Shown: positions 1-6,917, counted from the first letter of the stretch. The stretch is 15,353 bases of DNA from an uncultured Bacteroidota bacterium (GCA_903906615.1 CAIVKT010000177.1:1-15353), one strand, 5' to 3'. The notes: generated from the letters alone by a model not told the origin. Translations and numbers: made by a program.

Positions 1-356
1 ACAGCAATGTGATCATCGGAAGCATAGATGGTCCGGGCGAATGGAGCTTGCTAAAAGCAAGCGACCTAGTGAAGGTATCTATCGTTCTGGGATCAAGCAA
101 AGTAACCGTGACCGATGGGCTTATACAATTTAACGATGGCAGTAATGGCGGCCTTACGGTCACGCCGGAGCTGAAGACGCAATTAGATAAAACGACCACG
201 TTGCTTAGTCATTTGATAGCAGTAATAAACGGAACCCCTGTTGATGAGCCCGGTAGTGGATCCCCCAGCGCATTACAAGCAAAATTGAAGCTCGCAATAA
301 CAGCCGATACATTAGGCGATTATAGCAGTATCGAAGACACCACCGTAAAACACTAA
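1..356 (+). CDS. Phage baseplate/spike-type protein, C-terminal part (5' end outside window)
   Basis: The frame is open through the left edge (codons at 3-5 and 6-8 are sense), so this is the C-terminal end of a longer protein. The GTG at 9 is probably internal. The visible 118 or so residues start with a Gly/Ser-rich beta-strand pattern, continue with short turns (GLIQFNDGSNGGL) and a helical stretch, then a proline/glycine linker, and end in a SIEDTTVKH tail. From memory, a tail of the form D-I-E-N-x-x-V-x-H closes a family of Bacteroidota phage proteins that sit just before the gp25-like gene and occupy the place of the Mu gp45/gpV spike. The gap to the next gene is 4 bp, so the two are probably co-translated. 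Spike function is inferred from position and fold pattern. Confidence 0.65.
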   Translation, partial: SNVIIGSIDGPGEWSLLKASDLVKVSIVLGSSKVTVTDGLIQFNDGSNGGLTVTPELKTQLDKTTTLLSHLIAVINGTPVDEPGSGSPSALQAKLKLAITADTLGDYSSIEDTTVKH

Positions 357-360
357 TACT

Positions 361-660
361 ATGGCAACAAAAATGATAGATATAGCATTGACCAATCATG
401 CAGATGCAACAATAGCCAGCGGAGACTTCACATCTGTTGAAAGCACAGCCCAGCATCAAAAGCAGTTGATCCTCAACAATAAGGGCGACTTCAAGCAAAA
501 CCCTACACTCTGTGTTGGGGCATTCGAATACTTTGATGATGAGAATATACAAGAACTGGTAAGGGCCATCAGTATTGAATTCACCAAAGATGGAATGAAT
601 GTAAGAAGCGTTGCGCTCGACCAGGCCGGCATTATTAATACCAACGCATATTATCCCTGA
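361..660 (+). CDS. gp25/gpW-like baseplate sheath-initiator protein
   Basis: A 99-residue protein of the size of the small gp25/gpW family, which nucleates sheath assembly on the baseplate of contractile tails. The pattern fits relatives known from Bacteroidota phages: an early variable strand, then G-D-F-x-S-V-E-S-T-x-Q-H-Q-K-x-L-I-L (about residues 21-38), then N-K-G-D-F-K-Q-N-P-x-x-x-V-G (about 40-53), and a C-terminal strand ending near V-R-S-V-A-L. From memory, such proteins are often mislabelled 'oxidase' in automatic annotation; nothing here suggests redox activity. The ATG at 361 follows the previous stop by 4 bp. The order before the LysM-like and gpJ-like genes supports the call. 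Confidence 0.75.
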   Translation: MATKMIDIALTNHADATIASGDFTSVESTAQHQKQLILNNKGDFKQNPTLCVGAFEYFDDENIQELVRAISIEFTKDGMNVRSVALDQAGIINTNAYYP

Positions 661-708
661 CACAAGGCGCACATCTCGTCATAATTAATTGTTTGAAAAG
701 AACACATC

Positions 709-1689
709 ATGAGCACAACTATAACAGTAAAGCCAAATCAAAGCATGACGGATGTCATCATCATGGGATGCGGGTGTTTGGAAGGAGCAGCACAATTTTG
801 CAGGGACAATAACGTAGCGGTCAGCGATATGCCTGTTGTGGGTACACCTTACCTCATAAGTGATGCCTGTATAGTTGCGGCAGGCAGCACAGGGGCGGCA
901 GTGCAAAAATACCTCAACCAAAATGGATATATAATAGGCACGCTCGCATATACGCCTCCGCCTCCTTTATCAATGCAGGTGGTATTGATGCCTGTCATCA
1001 AGGCAGTTCCTGGTACTACCAGCCATCCGTCAGTTACACATAATTACCAGTTCAGCGTAAACGGCGATACAGGCTTCATATCTGTGTATGGCCTTGTACC
1101 CGGTGTAGGCGGCTACCCCAGTGAGCCAAACGTGGTCCATTATATAACTACGGATATAGTAGGCGGATCACCGGCGATAACAAATGAACTTACACCTACC
1201 GATATGACCACACAAAGCATTCCTTATAAAATACCATGGACTGCCGGGCATAGCTATATGATGGTTTTTGGGGCAATAGACCCCACATCACTGCTCACTT
1301 TTGAGGACGTGAACGGCAACCAGGCACATTGCCACCCTGTGATCATCCTCGACAGCAGCAGCCAAACTGTAGAAGACTTCCTTATACCCTCTTTAGATGT
1401 AACCTTAGTAAGTGGTGTACCCGGTGGCGTGGTTGTAAGGCTCACACGCAGTCATTATACGCCCGGCCTCAGTGGCTTAACTGTTCATGATCTTAACTGG
1501 ACCGATGCTGCCACCGGCGGCCCAGGTATCACCGGCCTTGGCCCCGACCCGGCAGACCCCACTAACACCAATAAACTCTGCTGCACACTCGCAGCGGGCA
1601 CCTATACATTTGGTGTACTGGCTACATATACTTATACGGGCGGCAGCATCGCTTCTTCGGGCATGCAATGCGTGGTAGAGGTCAGTTAA
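709..1689 (+). CDS. LysM-like baseplate protein with long beta-rich C-terminal extension
   Basis: A 326-residue protein. Residues 4-55 resemble the LysM-like fold of phage hub/tail X proteins: the opening ITVKPNQSMTDVI matches the T-V-x-x-G-Q-S-x-x-D-V start, followed by a helix (LEGAAQFCRDNNV) and a V-G-T-x-Y-L-I-S end. Residues 56-85 keep the 'Y-L-N-Q-N-G-Y-I-I-G-T' tail seen in relatives. From about residue 86 to the end there are some 240 extra residues rich in Thr, Gly, Val and aromatics with alternating strand patterns, probably two Ig/fibronectin-like beta sandwiches. There is no signal peptide or membrane segment. It lies between the gp25-like and gpJ-like genes, so a baseplate hub or baseplate-decoration role is inferred. 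The extension is unlike the short stand-alone LysM proteins I remember at this position and may bind a surface or a fibre. Confidence 0.65.
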   Translation: MSTTITVKPNQSMTDVIIMGCGCLEGAAQFCRDNNVAVSDMPVVGTPYLISDACIVAAGSTGAAVQKYLNQNGYIIGTLAYTPPPPLSMQVVLMPVIKAVPGTTSHPSVTHNYQFSVNGDTGFISVYGLVPGVGGYPSEPNVVHYITTDIVGGSPAITNELTPTDMTTQSIPYKIPWTAGHSYMMVFGAIDPTSLLTFEDVNGNQAHCHPVIILDSSSQTVEDFLIPSLDVTLVSGVPGGVVVRLTRSHYTPGLSGLTVHDLNWTDAATGGPGITGLGPDPADPTNTNKLCCTLAAGTYTFGVLATYTYTGGSIASSGMQCVVEVS

Positions 1690-1745
1690 CTTTTTTGAAA
1701 ATTGATAACCGGGAGCATATCGTTTGCACCCAAAAAATAATGAAC

Positions 1746-2576
1746 ATGGCAAGAACAATAGCACAGATTCAACAAAGCATTGTGGATGCAAAAAATGCCG
1801 ATACCACGATCGGGCCCTTGCTCACCAGTACCAGTGGTGTAGCTATCTGGTATCTATGGACTTATGTAGTGGCCTTCTGTCAATGGACGCTGGAGGTATT
1901 GTATGACGACCATGTAACTGAAGTGAACGGCATAATAGCAGCACAAAAGCCGCATACACTACAATGGTACACAACTATAGCCAAGGCATTTCAATACGGC
2001 GCTACCCTGCCTGCAGATACCGATGTGTATAGCCCCGTTGCGCCCGCCGGCGATCCCAGTCTCATAGTCACTTACGCCGCTGCAGTAGAGTTAACTAATC
2101 TTATCAGGCTAAAGGTAGCTTCGGGTAGTGTCGGCGGGTTGGCGGCGCTCAGTTCGCCACAGCTTACTGCATTTACTACTTACATGGGCCGCGTAAAAGA
2201 TGCAGGTGTTCATGTGCAATGCACCAGCGGCCCTGCCGATATTTTTCAACCATCTATAGTCGTTTATTATGATCCCCTTGTGTTAGATAATACCGGCGCG
2301 CGCCTTGATGGCAGCACATCTACACCTGTAAAGGACGCGATAAATTCTTTTCTCGCTAACCTGCCTTTCAATGGCGTGTTCATACTCAACAGCTTTATCG
2401 CGGCCATGCAGGCAATTGATGGGGTGGTGATTGCAGACGAGGTAAGTGTCCAGGCATATTATGGATCTACATCGCCGGTAATTATCACTACACAATACAC
2501 TCCCGATGCCGGCTATATGGCGCTTGATCCCACCTGGTTTGCAGCGCATGTAAGCTATACCCCATACACAGTATAA
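1746..2576 (+). CDS. gpJ-like baseplate wedge protein
   Basis: Counted from the ATG at 1746 the protein is 276 residues and starts MARTIAQIQQSIVDAK. This matches the N-terminus I remember for a Bacteroidota phage family often mis-annotated as 'nucleotidyltransferase'. The frame is open further upstream (to 1668), but that would overlap the previous gene, and the M-A-R-T-I start is the family start; an ATG at 1740 is the only close rival. Conserved blocks are an N-terminal helical region with S-G-V-A-I-W-Y-L-W-T-Y-V (about 35-50), KPHTLQWY (about 74-81), the pair Y-Y-D-P-L-V-L-D and G-A-R-L-D-G (about 178-195), LPFNGVFIL, and a C-terminal Y-x-P-D-A-G-Y-M. There are no nucleotidyltransferase catalytic motifs. 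Position after the LysM-like gene and before the fibre genes supports a baseplate J role. Confidence 0.75.
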   Translation: MARTIAQIQQSIVDAKNADTTIGPLLTSTSGVAIWYLWTYVVAFCQWTLEVLYDDHVTEVNGIIAAQKPHTLQWYTTIAKAFQYGATLPADTDVYSPVAPAGDPSLIVTYAAAVELTNLIRLKVASGSVGGLAALSSPQLTAFTTYMGRVKDAGVHVQCTSGPADIFQPSIVVYYDPLVLDNTGARLDGSTSTPVKDAINSFLANLPFNGVFILNSFIAAMQAIDGVVIADEVSVQAYYGSTSPVIITTQYTPDAGYMALDPTWFAAHVSYTPYTV

Positions 2577-2618
2577 TCGGAGTATACAATTTAACCTCAC
2601 ACTAAAAAAAAATCAGAA

Positions 2619-3122
2619 ATGGCATTGTTTGATATAGACTATGGCGCGCTGGTGCCACAGATGCTACCCGTGAAGCTACGGAACGCTGTAATGACAGCAT
2701 GGCTGCAATGCCTCATCACGCCCGTGAAATGGCTATATGGCCTGTTCTCTGTAAACCGTACTGCAAATCTATATCTGCTGGCACACGACGGGCAGGTATG
2801 CTACCTCGAAGCTGCACTCAATGATACGTTCGATAATACGGGCCGGGGAATATACATCACTGATGGCCCCTTCAGAGACCCGCTGTTTCTTTATACCGTA
2901 CCTGAAGCAAAGCCTTTGTGGCTGGGAAGAGTAAGTGAAGAAGGCACCACTACATACCCCGACCCCGAATGGCTCTATACGGATGCCGAAACGTATACAT
3001 TCGGTGTATGTTTCATTATACATGTACCATCTACTGTTGTTTTTGATACGGCCCACCTCAGGGCATTAGCGGATAAATACAGGCTCCCAGGGCGCAGCAA
3101 TTACACCATTGTTACTTTTTAA
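2619..3122 (+). CDS. Small baseplate/tail protein at the gpI position
   Basis: A 167-residue protein opening MALFDIDYGALVPQMLP, then a hydrophobic helical stretch (about 15-48) that may be mistaken for a membrane segment, followed by L-L-A-H-D-G-Q-V-C-Y-L-E (about 53-64), A-L-N-D-T-F-D-N (about 66-73) and a C-terminal Y-x-L-P-G-R-S-N-Y-x-I. I recall this as a conserved Bacteroidota phage family without an assigned function, always next to the gpJ-like gene. In contractile phages that slot is gpI, which links baseplate and fibre, so a linker role is inferred from position only. It stands 42 bp after the gpJ-like stop and 41 bp before the fibre gene, in the same orientation. Confidence 0.6.
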   Translation: MALFDIDYGALVPQMLPVKLRNAVMTAWLQCLITPVKWLYGLFSVNRTANLYLLAHDGQVCYLEAALNDTFDNTGRGIYITDGPFRDPLFLYTVPEAKPLWLGRVSEEGTTTYPDPEWLYTDAETYTFGVCFIIHVPSTVVFDTAHLRALADKYRLPGRSNYTIVTF

Positions 3123-3163
3123 TTTCTTCTTTCACATCTTCATCTCACTTCAAATACAACATT

Positions 3164-3988
3164 ATGAAAGCGATTGACTTTACACATACCGGCGGCTTCC
3201 CGCTTACGCAGGATGAGCTGGACTACCTGCAACAGGCTTATACAGAATGTATCAATGCCTTTGGCGCAATGGGGGGTAACGGCCCATCCCTGGTTACCGG
3301 CATGAACCAGACCTTCTCTTTAGGTGTAACAACCGTTTCTGACGGCTGGTTTTTCTATAATGGAGAGATGATAAAATTCAATGCCAGCTCCTACTCCGCG
3401 CTTGCATTGGGTGATGTTGTTTTGGTCAACATCTCTTCTGCCGCTACCAGCCTCACGTACAACGACGGCAGCAGCTATGGCGCCATACTCAATAAAACAG
3501 CAACTATATCAGTAGGCCCGGCAGTTACCAGCGCCACACAATTTCCGCTGTCCAGTTTACAGCCTTTCCAGGTGGTATTCGGGCAGGGTGGCCGGGAGTC
3601 GGCATGGAGCTCACTGGCCGTAAGCACACCGTCAGCCAGCGGCGGTGTTACAGGTACCATTTATTATAAAAAAGACCTCATGGCCAATACCTTGCAGATA
3701 AGGGGGGCTTTGATTGCGAGTAATGCGCAAAATTTTGTAGCGTCTCCATCAGCAATATATTCGTTAATGGCTACTTTACCTGTAGGATATTTGCCAAATA
3801 ATGTCGCTTACTTTACTTCGATATACTTCTCATCAAGCATGATAGAAGATGATCTCGGCGTAGCGTGGATCAAGCAAGTGAATTGTGCTGTTAATACGGG
3901 AGGGCAAATTCTAATGAACTGGATCAAGCCAGATGTTTCTGTCCTGGGCTATGGGCTTGAATTCAACACAATAATACCACTCGACTAA
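3164..3988 (+). CDS. Tail fibre / receptor-binding protein, last gene of the tail module
   Basis: A 274-residue protein. Residues 1-45 (I-D-F-T-H-T-G-G-F-P-L-T-Q-D-E-L-D-Y-L-Q-Q-A-Y) form the conserved helical N-terminus that I remember for Bacteroidota phage fibres and that probably attaches to the baseplate. The rest is rich in Ser, Thr, Gly and Ala with beta-strand alternation, and carries fibre-like phrases such as S-L-M-A-T-L-P-V-G-Y-L-P near residue 200, as expected of a receptor-binding domain. No chaperone gene follows, although many long fibres need one, and no lysis gene is seen downstream. The gene ends 6 bp from the mreD stop in convergent orientation, so the structural module stops abruptly here. 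Confidence 0.7.
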   Translation: MKAIDFTHTGGFPLTQDELDYLQQAYTECINAFGAMGGNGPSLVTGMNQTFSLGVTTVSDGWFFYNGEMIKFNASSYSALALGDVVLVNISSAATSLTYNDGSSYGAILNKTATISVGPAVTSATQFPLSSLQPFQVVFGQGGRESAWSSLAVSTPSASGGVTGTIYYKKDLMANTLQIRGALIASNAQNFVASPSAIYSLMATLPVGYLPNNVAYFTSIYFSSSMIEDDLGVAWIKQVNCAVNTGGQILMNWIKPDVSVLGYGLEFNTIIPLD

Positions 3989-3994
3989 ATTGTA

Positions 3995-4540
3995 TTATAT
4001 TCTCGAAGTGCTTTGCTTTGTAAATAGCAAAAGATAAACGATAATGAACAACATAGAGGTAACGGATGAGGCCAGTACCTTCAGCATCAGGAAGCCAATG
4101 TTCGAAAAATTCCAAAGCTCTATCGTAAAGAACACCAGGTGGTGCAACACTATAAGAAAAGAGCTGTACACAAGAAAGGGCATCCAGCCCATGCTTTTTA
4201 TAGATGGTTGCTGCCCGGCATATTCCGACAGGTTCCTGGGCAGCAGCGCGCTCAGCACATTGGTACGCAGGTAGGCCAGCAGTATGGTGGCAAAGGCATG
4301 CATACCGGCGGTATTCATAAACGAATCAATAGACACACCCAATAAAAAGCCCATGATCAGCAATGCCCATACGGGTGTTTCAAAGGGCAGCAGCAGTATA
4401 AAAAGCGGGTACACATAAGGTATGAAGATGGGAAAGCCTGAAGGCTCGTTCCACCAGCGCAGCGTTATCTTATTCAGTATCAGCACCTGTAGCAGGATGA
4501 TGATACAAAACCGTAAAATATTTTTCAGATAAACGTTCAC
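3995..4540 (-). CDS. mreD: Rod shape-determining protein MreD
   Basis: A 181-residue, very hydrophobic inner-membrane protein with about five or six membrane segments, starting at about residues 8-25 (ILRFCIIILLQVLILNKI) and ending with a long hydrophobic block before K-Q-S-T-S-R-I. The internal G-F-L-L-G-V-S-I-D-S-F-M-N-T-A-G-M-H-A block is the conserved G-x-x-x-G-x-x-x-D signature of MreD. MreD is part of the Rod complex that guides side-wall peptidoglycan synthesis with MreB, MreC, RodA and PBP2. The start codon is GTG at 4540, 3 nt after the mreC stop, so translational coupling is likely. In many Bacteroidota the next gene is mrdA (PBP2); here the stop is 6 bp from a convergent phage fibre gene. 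Identity rests on the hydropathy pattern, the motif and the operon. Confidence 0.9.
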   Translation of the reverse strand: MNVYLKNILRFCIIILLQVLILNKITLRWWNEPSGFPIFIPYVYPLFILLLPFETPVWALLIMGFLLGVSIDSFMNTAGMHAFATILLAYLRTNVLSALLPRNLSEYAGQQPSIKSMGWMPFLVYSSFLIVLHHLVFFTIELWNFSNIGFLMLKVLASSVTSMLFIIVYLLLFTKQSTSRI

Positions 4541-4543
4541 TTG

Positions 4544-5407
4544 CTATTTTTTTGATGCCGATGAGTCTTCCAGTTGTTTCTTTTCGCCTGCCATCTTATT
4601 CTCGATCACGTACACATACTGCAGGTTATGAAAGTTGGTTGATGATTGCAGGTATATCAGTTGCAGCCCGTTTTTCTTCAAAGCCTGTGTTTTCACTACA
4701 GTGCCTATCAGTATATCCGGCGGAAAGTAAAGAGAGTAGTTGCTGGTAAATACAGAGTCGCCTTTTTTCAGCGGCACATCCTGTTGCACATCTACCATGG
4801 TCAGCACATCGGGGCTTTTCTCATCCCATATCACAGATCCGTTTGTGCCGTTCTTCAGCTTAGCGCTTATCCTTTGCTTGGCGCTCAGCACAGATAGTAT
4901 GCTGGCAAAGTGTGCCGATACATGCTCCACGCGGCCCACCACACCCGTACCTGATATTACAGCCATATTTTTACTTATGCCGTCTTTTGATCCGCGGTTT
5001 ATCGTAATGTAGTTATCACTTGCATTGGTCGAGTTGTTCACCACGCGTGCGGTACGGTATAGATAGTCTGCGTATTTTACAATATGCGTTGTAGTATCTG
5101 CGGTTGCTATCTTCTTATGCACCAGGCTATCCTTCAGCGTGTCTACGCTGCTGTTTATCCGGTCTATCTTCTGGCGCAGTATAGCGTTCTCATTCAGCAG
5201 GCTGTCATTCATCTTCCTCAGCCCGAAGTAATACACCACATCACTCTGTTTTTTATACACAATGCCCGATACTGTGTTGGCAGAGCTCACAATATCATTT
5301 CCCTGCAAGGTGTTGGTATGCTCAATGAGGATGACGCATACTATTTCCAGCGCCAGGAATAATATGAGATTGAAAAAGCGGCGTATAAAAAATATGAAAT
5401 TGCGCAC
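4544..5407 (-). CDS. mreC: Rod shape-determining protein MreC
   Basis: A 287-residue bitopic protein. A short basic cytoplasmic start is followed by one membrane segment (about residues 11-29), a coiled coil at about residues 65-100 (NDSLLNENAILRQKIDRI), and then the periplasmic beta-barrel pair with I-N-R-G-S-K-D-G-I-S-K-N-M-A-V-I-S and V-V-G-R-V-E-H-V, typical of MreC. It links MreB/MreD to the periplasmic transpeptidase PBP2. The likely start is GTG at 5407: the R-N-F-I-F-F-I-R-R-F-F sequence right after it is the conserved Bacteroidota N-terminus, and the next Met is inside the coiled coil. The C-terminal Lys/Ser-rich tail is short. mreB lies 84 bp upstream with a palindrome between, and mreD follows after 3 nt. 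Confidence 0.94.
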   Translation of the reverse strand: MRNFIFFIRRFFNLILFLALEIVCVILIEHTNTLQGNDIVSSANTVSGIVYKKQSDVVYYFGLRKMNDSLLNENAILRQKIDRINSSVDTLKDSLVHKKIATADTTTHIVKYADYLYRTARVVNNSTNASDNYITINRGSKDGISKNMAVISGTGVVGRVEHVSAHFASILSVLSAKQRISAKLKNGTNGSVIWDEKSPDVLTMVDVQQDVPLKKGDSVFTSNYSLYFPPDILIGTVVKTQALKKNGLQLIYLQSSTNFHNLQYVYVIENKMAGEKKQLEDSSASKK

Positions 5408-5420
5408 TTTTCTCTATTGG

Positions 5421-5458
5421 TTGAAATTTGAAACCTGCAACCTGAAATTCAGATTTTG
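5421..5458. repeat. Degenerate TGAAA-type low-complexity repeat in the mreB-mreC gap
   Basis: The stretch holds recurring units: TTGAAA, TTTGAAACC, and ACCTGAAAT, with a CCTGCAACCTG core. It lies immediately beside the 18-bp palindrome at 5460-5477. From memory, such TTTGAAA/CCTGAAA strings are common between genes in Bacteroidota genomes. No function is assigned. Confidence 0.5.
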
Positions 5459-5459
5459 G

Positions 5460-5477
5460 TCCCGATAATTATCGGGA
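5460..5477. repeat. Perfect 18-bp palindrome between mreB and mreC
   Basis: TCCCGATAATTATCGGGA reads the same on both strands. It lies in the 84-bp gap inside the mre operon, 14 bp below the mreB stop codon. There is no T-run after it on the mreB strand (the next bases are CCAAAA), so it is not a standard intrinsic terminator. Closely related palindromes of the TCCCGAT...ATCGGGA type are, from memory, dispersed between genes in Bacteroidota, so it may be a REP-like element or an RNA-processing or stabilising hairpin. Confidence 0.75.
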
Positions 5478-5491
5478 TGGATTTTGCAATA

Positions 5492-6523
5492 TTATTTCAT
5501 TAAGAATGGCATTCTCGCTATGTTTTTAAGCGCCATGCCGGTACCCCTTACCACTGCGCGCAATGGATCATCGGCCACATGCACCGGCAATTTTATTTTG
5601 TGCGATATGCGTTTGTCCAGCCCCCTCAGCAATGCCCCTCCACCGGTAAGGTACAGCCCACGGCGGTATATATCAGCGGCCAGTTCAGGCGGCGTGCTTT
5701 CCAGGGCCTTTAGTATTGCTTCCTCTATTTTGAAGATAGATTTGTCCAGCGCTTCGGCCACTTCCTGGTAGCTCACCATTATCTGCTTCGGTATACCTGT
5801 TACCAGGTCGCGCCCGTTCACTGCAATATCATCGGGTGGGTTGTCCAGCTCTTTCAGTGCCGAGCCTACATGTATCTTTATTTGCTCCGCGGTGCGCTCT
5901 CCTATCATCAGGCTATGGTAGCGGCGCATCGCTTCCATTATATCCCCTGTAAATTCATCGCCGGCTATGCGTATAGACTGGTCGCAAACTATGCCCGCCA
6001 GCGCTATCACAGATATACCTGTGGTGCCACCGCCTATGTCTATGATCATATTGCCGGTAGGCTCTTCCACATCTATACCTATACCCAATGCGGCAGCCAT
6101 AGGCTCATGTATCATATACACTTCTTTGGCGCCTGCCTGCTCTGCCGAATCGCGCACAGCCCTCTTTTCCACTTCCGTGATGCTCGATGGTATGCAGATC
6201 ACCATGCGCCAGCTTGGCGGGAACATAGGTTTCTTTGGGTACACCAGCTTGATCATTTCCCGCAGCATACCTTCCGCAGCGTTAAAGTCGGCGATCACAC
6301 CATCTTTAAGCGGGCGTATGGTCTTTAGGTTCTCATGTGTTTTTTCATGCATCATCATAGCCTTCTTGCCCACTGCTACTATTTTATTGGTAGTGCGGTC
6401 TATGGCTACAATAGATGGTTCATCAACTACCACCTGGTCGTTGTGTATGATAAGTGTGTTGGCCGTGCCAAGGTCTATGGCTATTTCCTGTGTCAGGAAT
6501 TTAAAAAATCCTAAAAAACTCAT
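5492..6523 (-). CDS. mreB: Rod shape-determining protein MreB (bacterial actin)
   Basis: Counted from the ATG at 6523 the protein is 343 residues, the usual MreB length. The N-terminus (MSFLGFFKFL) is a likely membrane-binding amphipathic segment. Actin-fold motifs are present: phosphate-1 I-D-L-G-T-A-N-T (residues 16-23), the I-P-S-S-I-T-E-V-E block (111-119), phosphate-2 I-D-I-G-G-G-T-T (161-168) and the adenosine motif L-T-G-G-G-A-L-L-R-G-L (292-302). The frame extends to 6604, but that extension covers a promoter box at 6602-6609 and has no family resemblance, so 6523 is chosen. MreB filaments position the elongation machinery under the membrane, implying a rod-shaped or elongating cell. 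It is first in the mreBCD operon and divergent from carB. Confidence 0.96.
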   Translation of the reverse strand: MSFLGFFKFLTQEIAIDLGTANTLIIHNDQVVVDEPSIVAIDRTTNKIVAVGKKAMMMHEKTHENLKTIRPLKDGVIADFNAAEGMLREMIKLVYPKKPMFPPSWRMVICIPSSITEVEKRAVRDSAEQAGAKEVYMIHEPMAAALGIGIDVEEPTGNMIIDIGGGTTGISVIALAGIVCDQSIRIAGDEFTGDIMEAMRRYHSLMIGERTAEQIKIHVGSALKELDNPPDDIAVNGRDLVTGIPKQIMVSYQEVAEALDKSIFKIEEAILKALESTPPELAADIYRRGLYLTGGGALLRGLDKRISHKIKLPVHVADDPLRAVVRGTGMALKNIARMPFLMK

Positions 6524-6601
6524 TATGGCAATTTTTTTTATAATTGTCGCAAAATGCGAAAAAGTGTATTGATATCGGATGGTTTTTACACCATTGTCAC
6601 G

Positions 6602-6609
6602 CAAAAGTA
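6602..6609 (-). promoter_or_regulatory. Bacteroidota-type -7 box for mreB
   Basis: On the - strand the sequence is TACTTTTGC, a perfect match to the Bacteroidota -7 consensus TAnnTTTG. It would place the transcript start near 6596 and give a leader of about 73 nt before the mreB ATG at 6523. No good TTTG -33 box is seen at the usual distance, so strength is uncertain. Confidence 0.6.
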
Positions 6610-6637
6610 GGTAAATATTAATCTCCGCACAGCTAAT

Positions 6638-6656
6638 ATTATACCATGTGTATAAT
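6638..6656. promoter_or_regulatory. Operator-like inverted repeat upstream of mreB
   Basis: ATTATAC and GTATAAT form perfect 7-bp arms around a 5-bp centre (CATGT). The dyad lies about 30-47 bp beyond the mreB -7 box, inside an AT-rich stretch. The spacing fits a dimeric regulator site, but A/T-rich dyads also arise by chance; no regulator is proposed. Confidence 0.3.
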
Positions 6657-6805
6657 CTGTCAATTAATATATGTTTTATTATTTATTCAAATGATGATAT
6701 AAAAATACCATATTATATTATATTTTGATGCAACTATGTACAGCGAAAGTTGGTGAGCTCCGGTTTTTCACAAAATATTCATACGCATAGAATACCATTT
6801 TTCTA

Positions 6806-6813
6806 TACTTTTG
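6806..6813 (+). promoter_or_regulatory. Bacteroidota-type -7 box for carB
   Basis: TACTTTTGC matches TAnnTTTG and is identical to the mreB box on the other strand. It predicts transcription from about 6819-6821 and a leader of roughly 98 nt before carB. The -33 region (around 6783) has no clear TTTG. Confidence 0.6.
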
Positions 6814-6817
6814 CACC

Positions 6818-6834
6818 TCGGGCGTTGAGCCCGA
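6818..6834 (+). promoter_or_regulatory. Small GC-rich hairpin at the 5' end of the carB leader
   Basis: TCGGGC (6818-6823) pairs with GCCCGA (6829-6834) over a GTTGA loop, followed by TTTTC. It sits right at the predicted transcript start, so it would cap the 5' end of the mRNA. It may stabilise the transcript; the T-run is too short to call it an attenuator with confidence. Confidence 0.35.
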
Positions 6835-6870
6835 TTTTCATATCCGCTCATCACGCTTTTAACCCCGGAG

Positions 6871-6899
6871 ATCATAAAAAAATTTTTTTTATCATAAAA
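6871..6899 (+). repeat. ATCATAAAA direct repeat around an A7T8 tract before carB
   Basis: ATCATAAAA occurs at 6871-6879 and again at 6891-6899, 20 bp apart, with a run of seven A then eight T between. The A/T tract can form a weak hairpin or, as DNA, an intrinsic bend. It lies in the carB leader, 19-47 nt before the start codon, where it could keep the ribosome-binding region unstructured. Confidence 0.4.
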
Positions 6900-6917
6900 T
6901 CATAGTTCAGACATACA

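Larger units (their letters stand above)
1..3988 (+). mobile_element. Distal tail/baseplate end of a phage-derived structural module (continues to the left)
   Basis: Six consecutive + strand genes with short gaps (4-57 bp) have the order spike, gp25-like initiator, LysM-like protein, gpJ-like wedge, small gpI-position protein and tail fibre. That is the order of the distal tail module in contractile-tailed phages and related particles. The module is cut by the left window edge and ends at the tail fibre stop, 6 bp before the mreD stop on the other strand. No integrase, lysis or regulatory gene lies in the visible part. Base composition and codon style look similar to the host genes beside it, suggesting long residence or a phage well matched to this host. 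Whether it is an active prophage, a tailocin-like particle or a gene transfer agent cannot be told from here. Confidence 0.85.
6524..6917. other. Divergent mreB/carB intergenic control region (394 bp)
   Basis: No gene is seen here. The region holds outward-facing promoter boxes for mreB (6602-6609, - strand) and carB (6806-6813, + strand), a 7-bp inverted repeat at 6638-6656, an AT-rich core at about 6630-6730, a small hairpin at the expected carB transcript start and an A/T-tract direct repeat just before carB. No tRNA, small protein or known riboswitch pattern was recognised. Confidence 0.75.

Noticed and set aside
1746..2576. Nucleotidyltransferase activity for the gpJ-like protein
   Set aside because: No nucleotidyltransferase motif is present; that label is an annotation habit I recall for this family, and the position is that of a baseplate wedge protein.
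4011..4031. Inverted repeat TTTGCT...AGCAAA near the mreD 3' end as a terminator
   Set aside because: A 6-bp A/T-rich stem with an 8-nt loop, inside mreD coding sequence and without a T-run on either strand.
6524..6604. N-terminal extension of MreB to 6604
   Set aside because: The extension overlaps the promoter box at 6602-6609, has no MreB resemblance, and the family start MSFLGFF fits the ATG at 6523.
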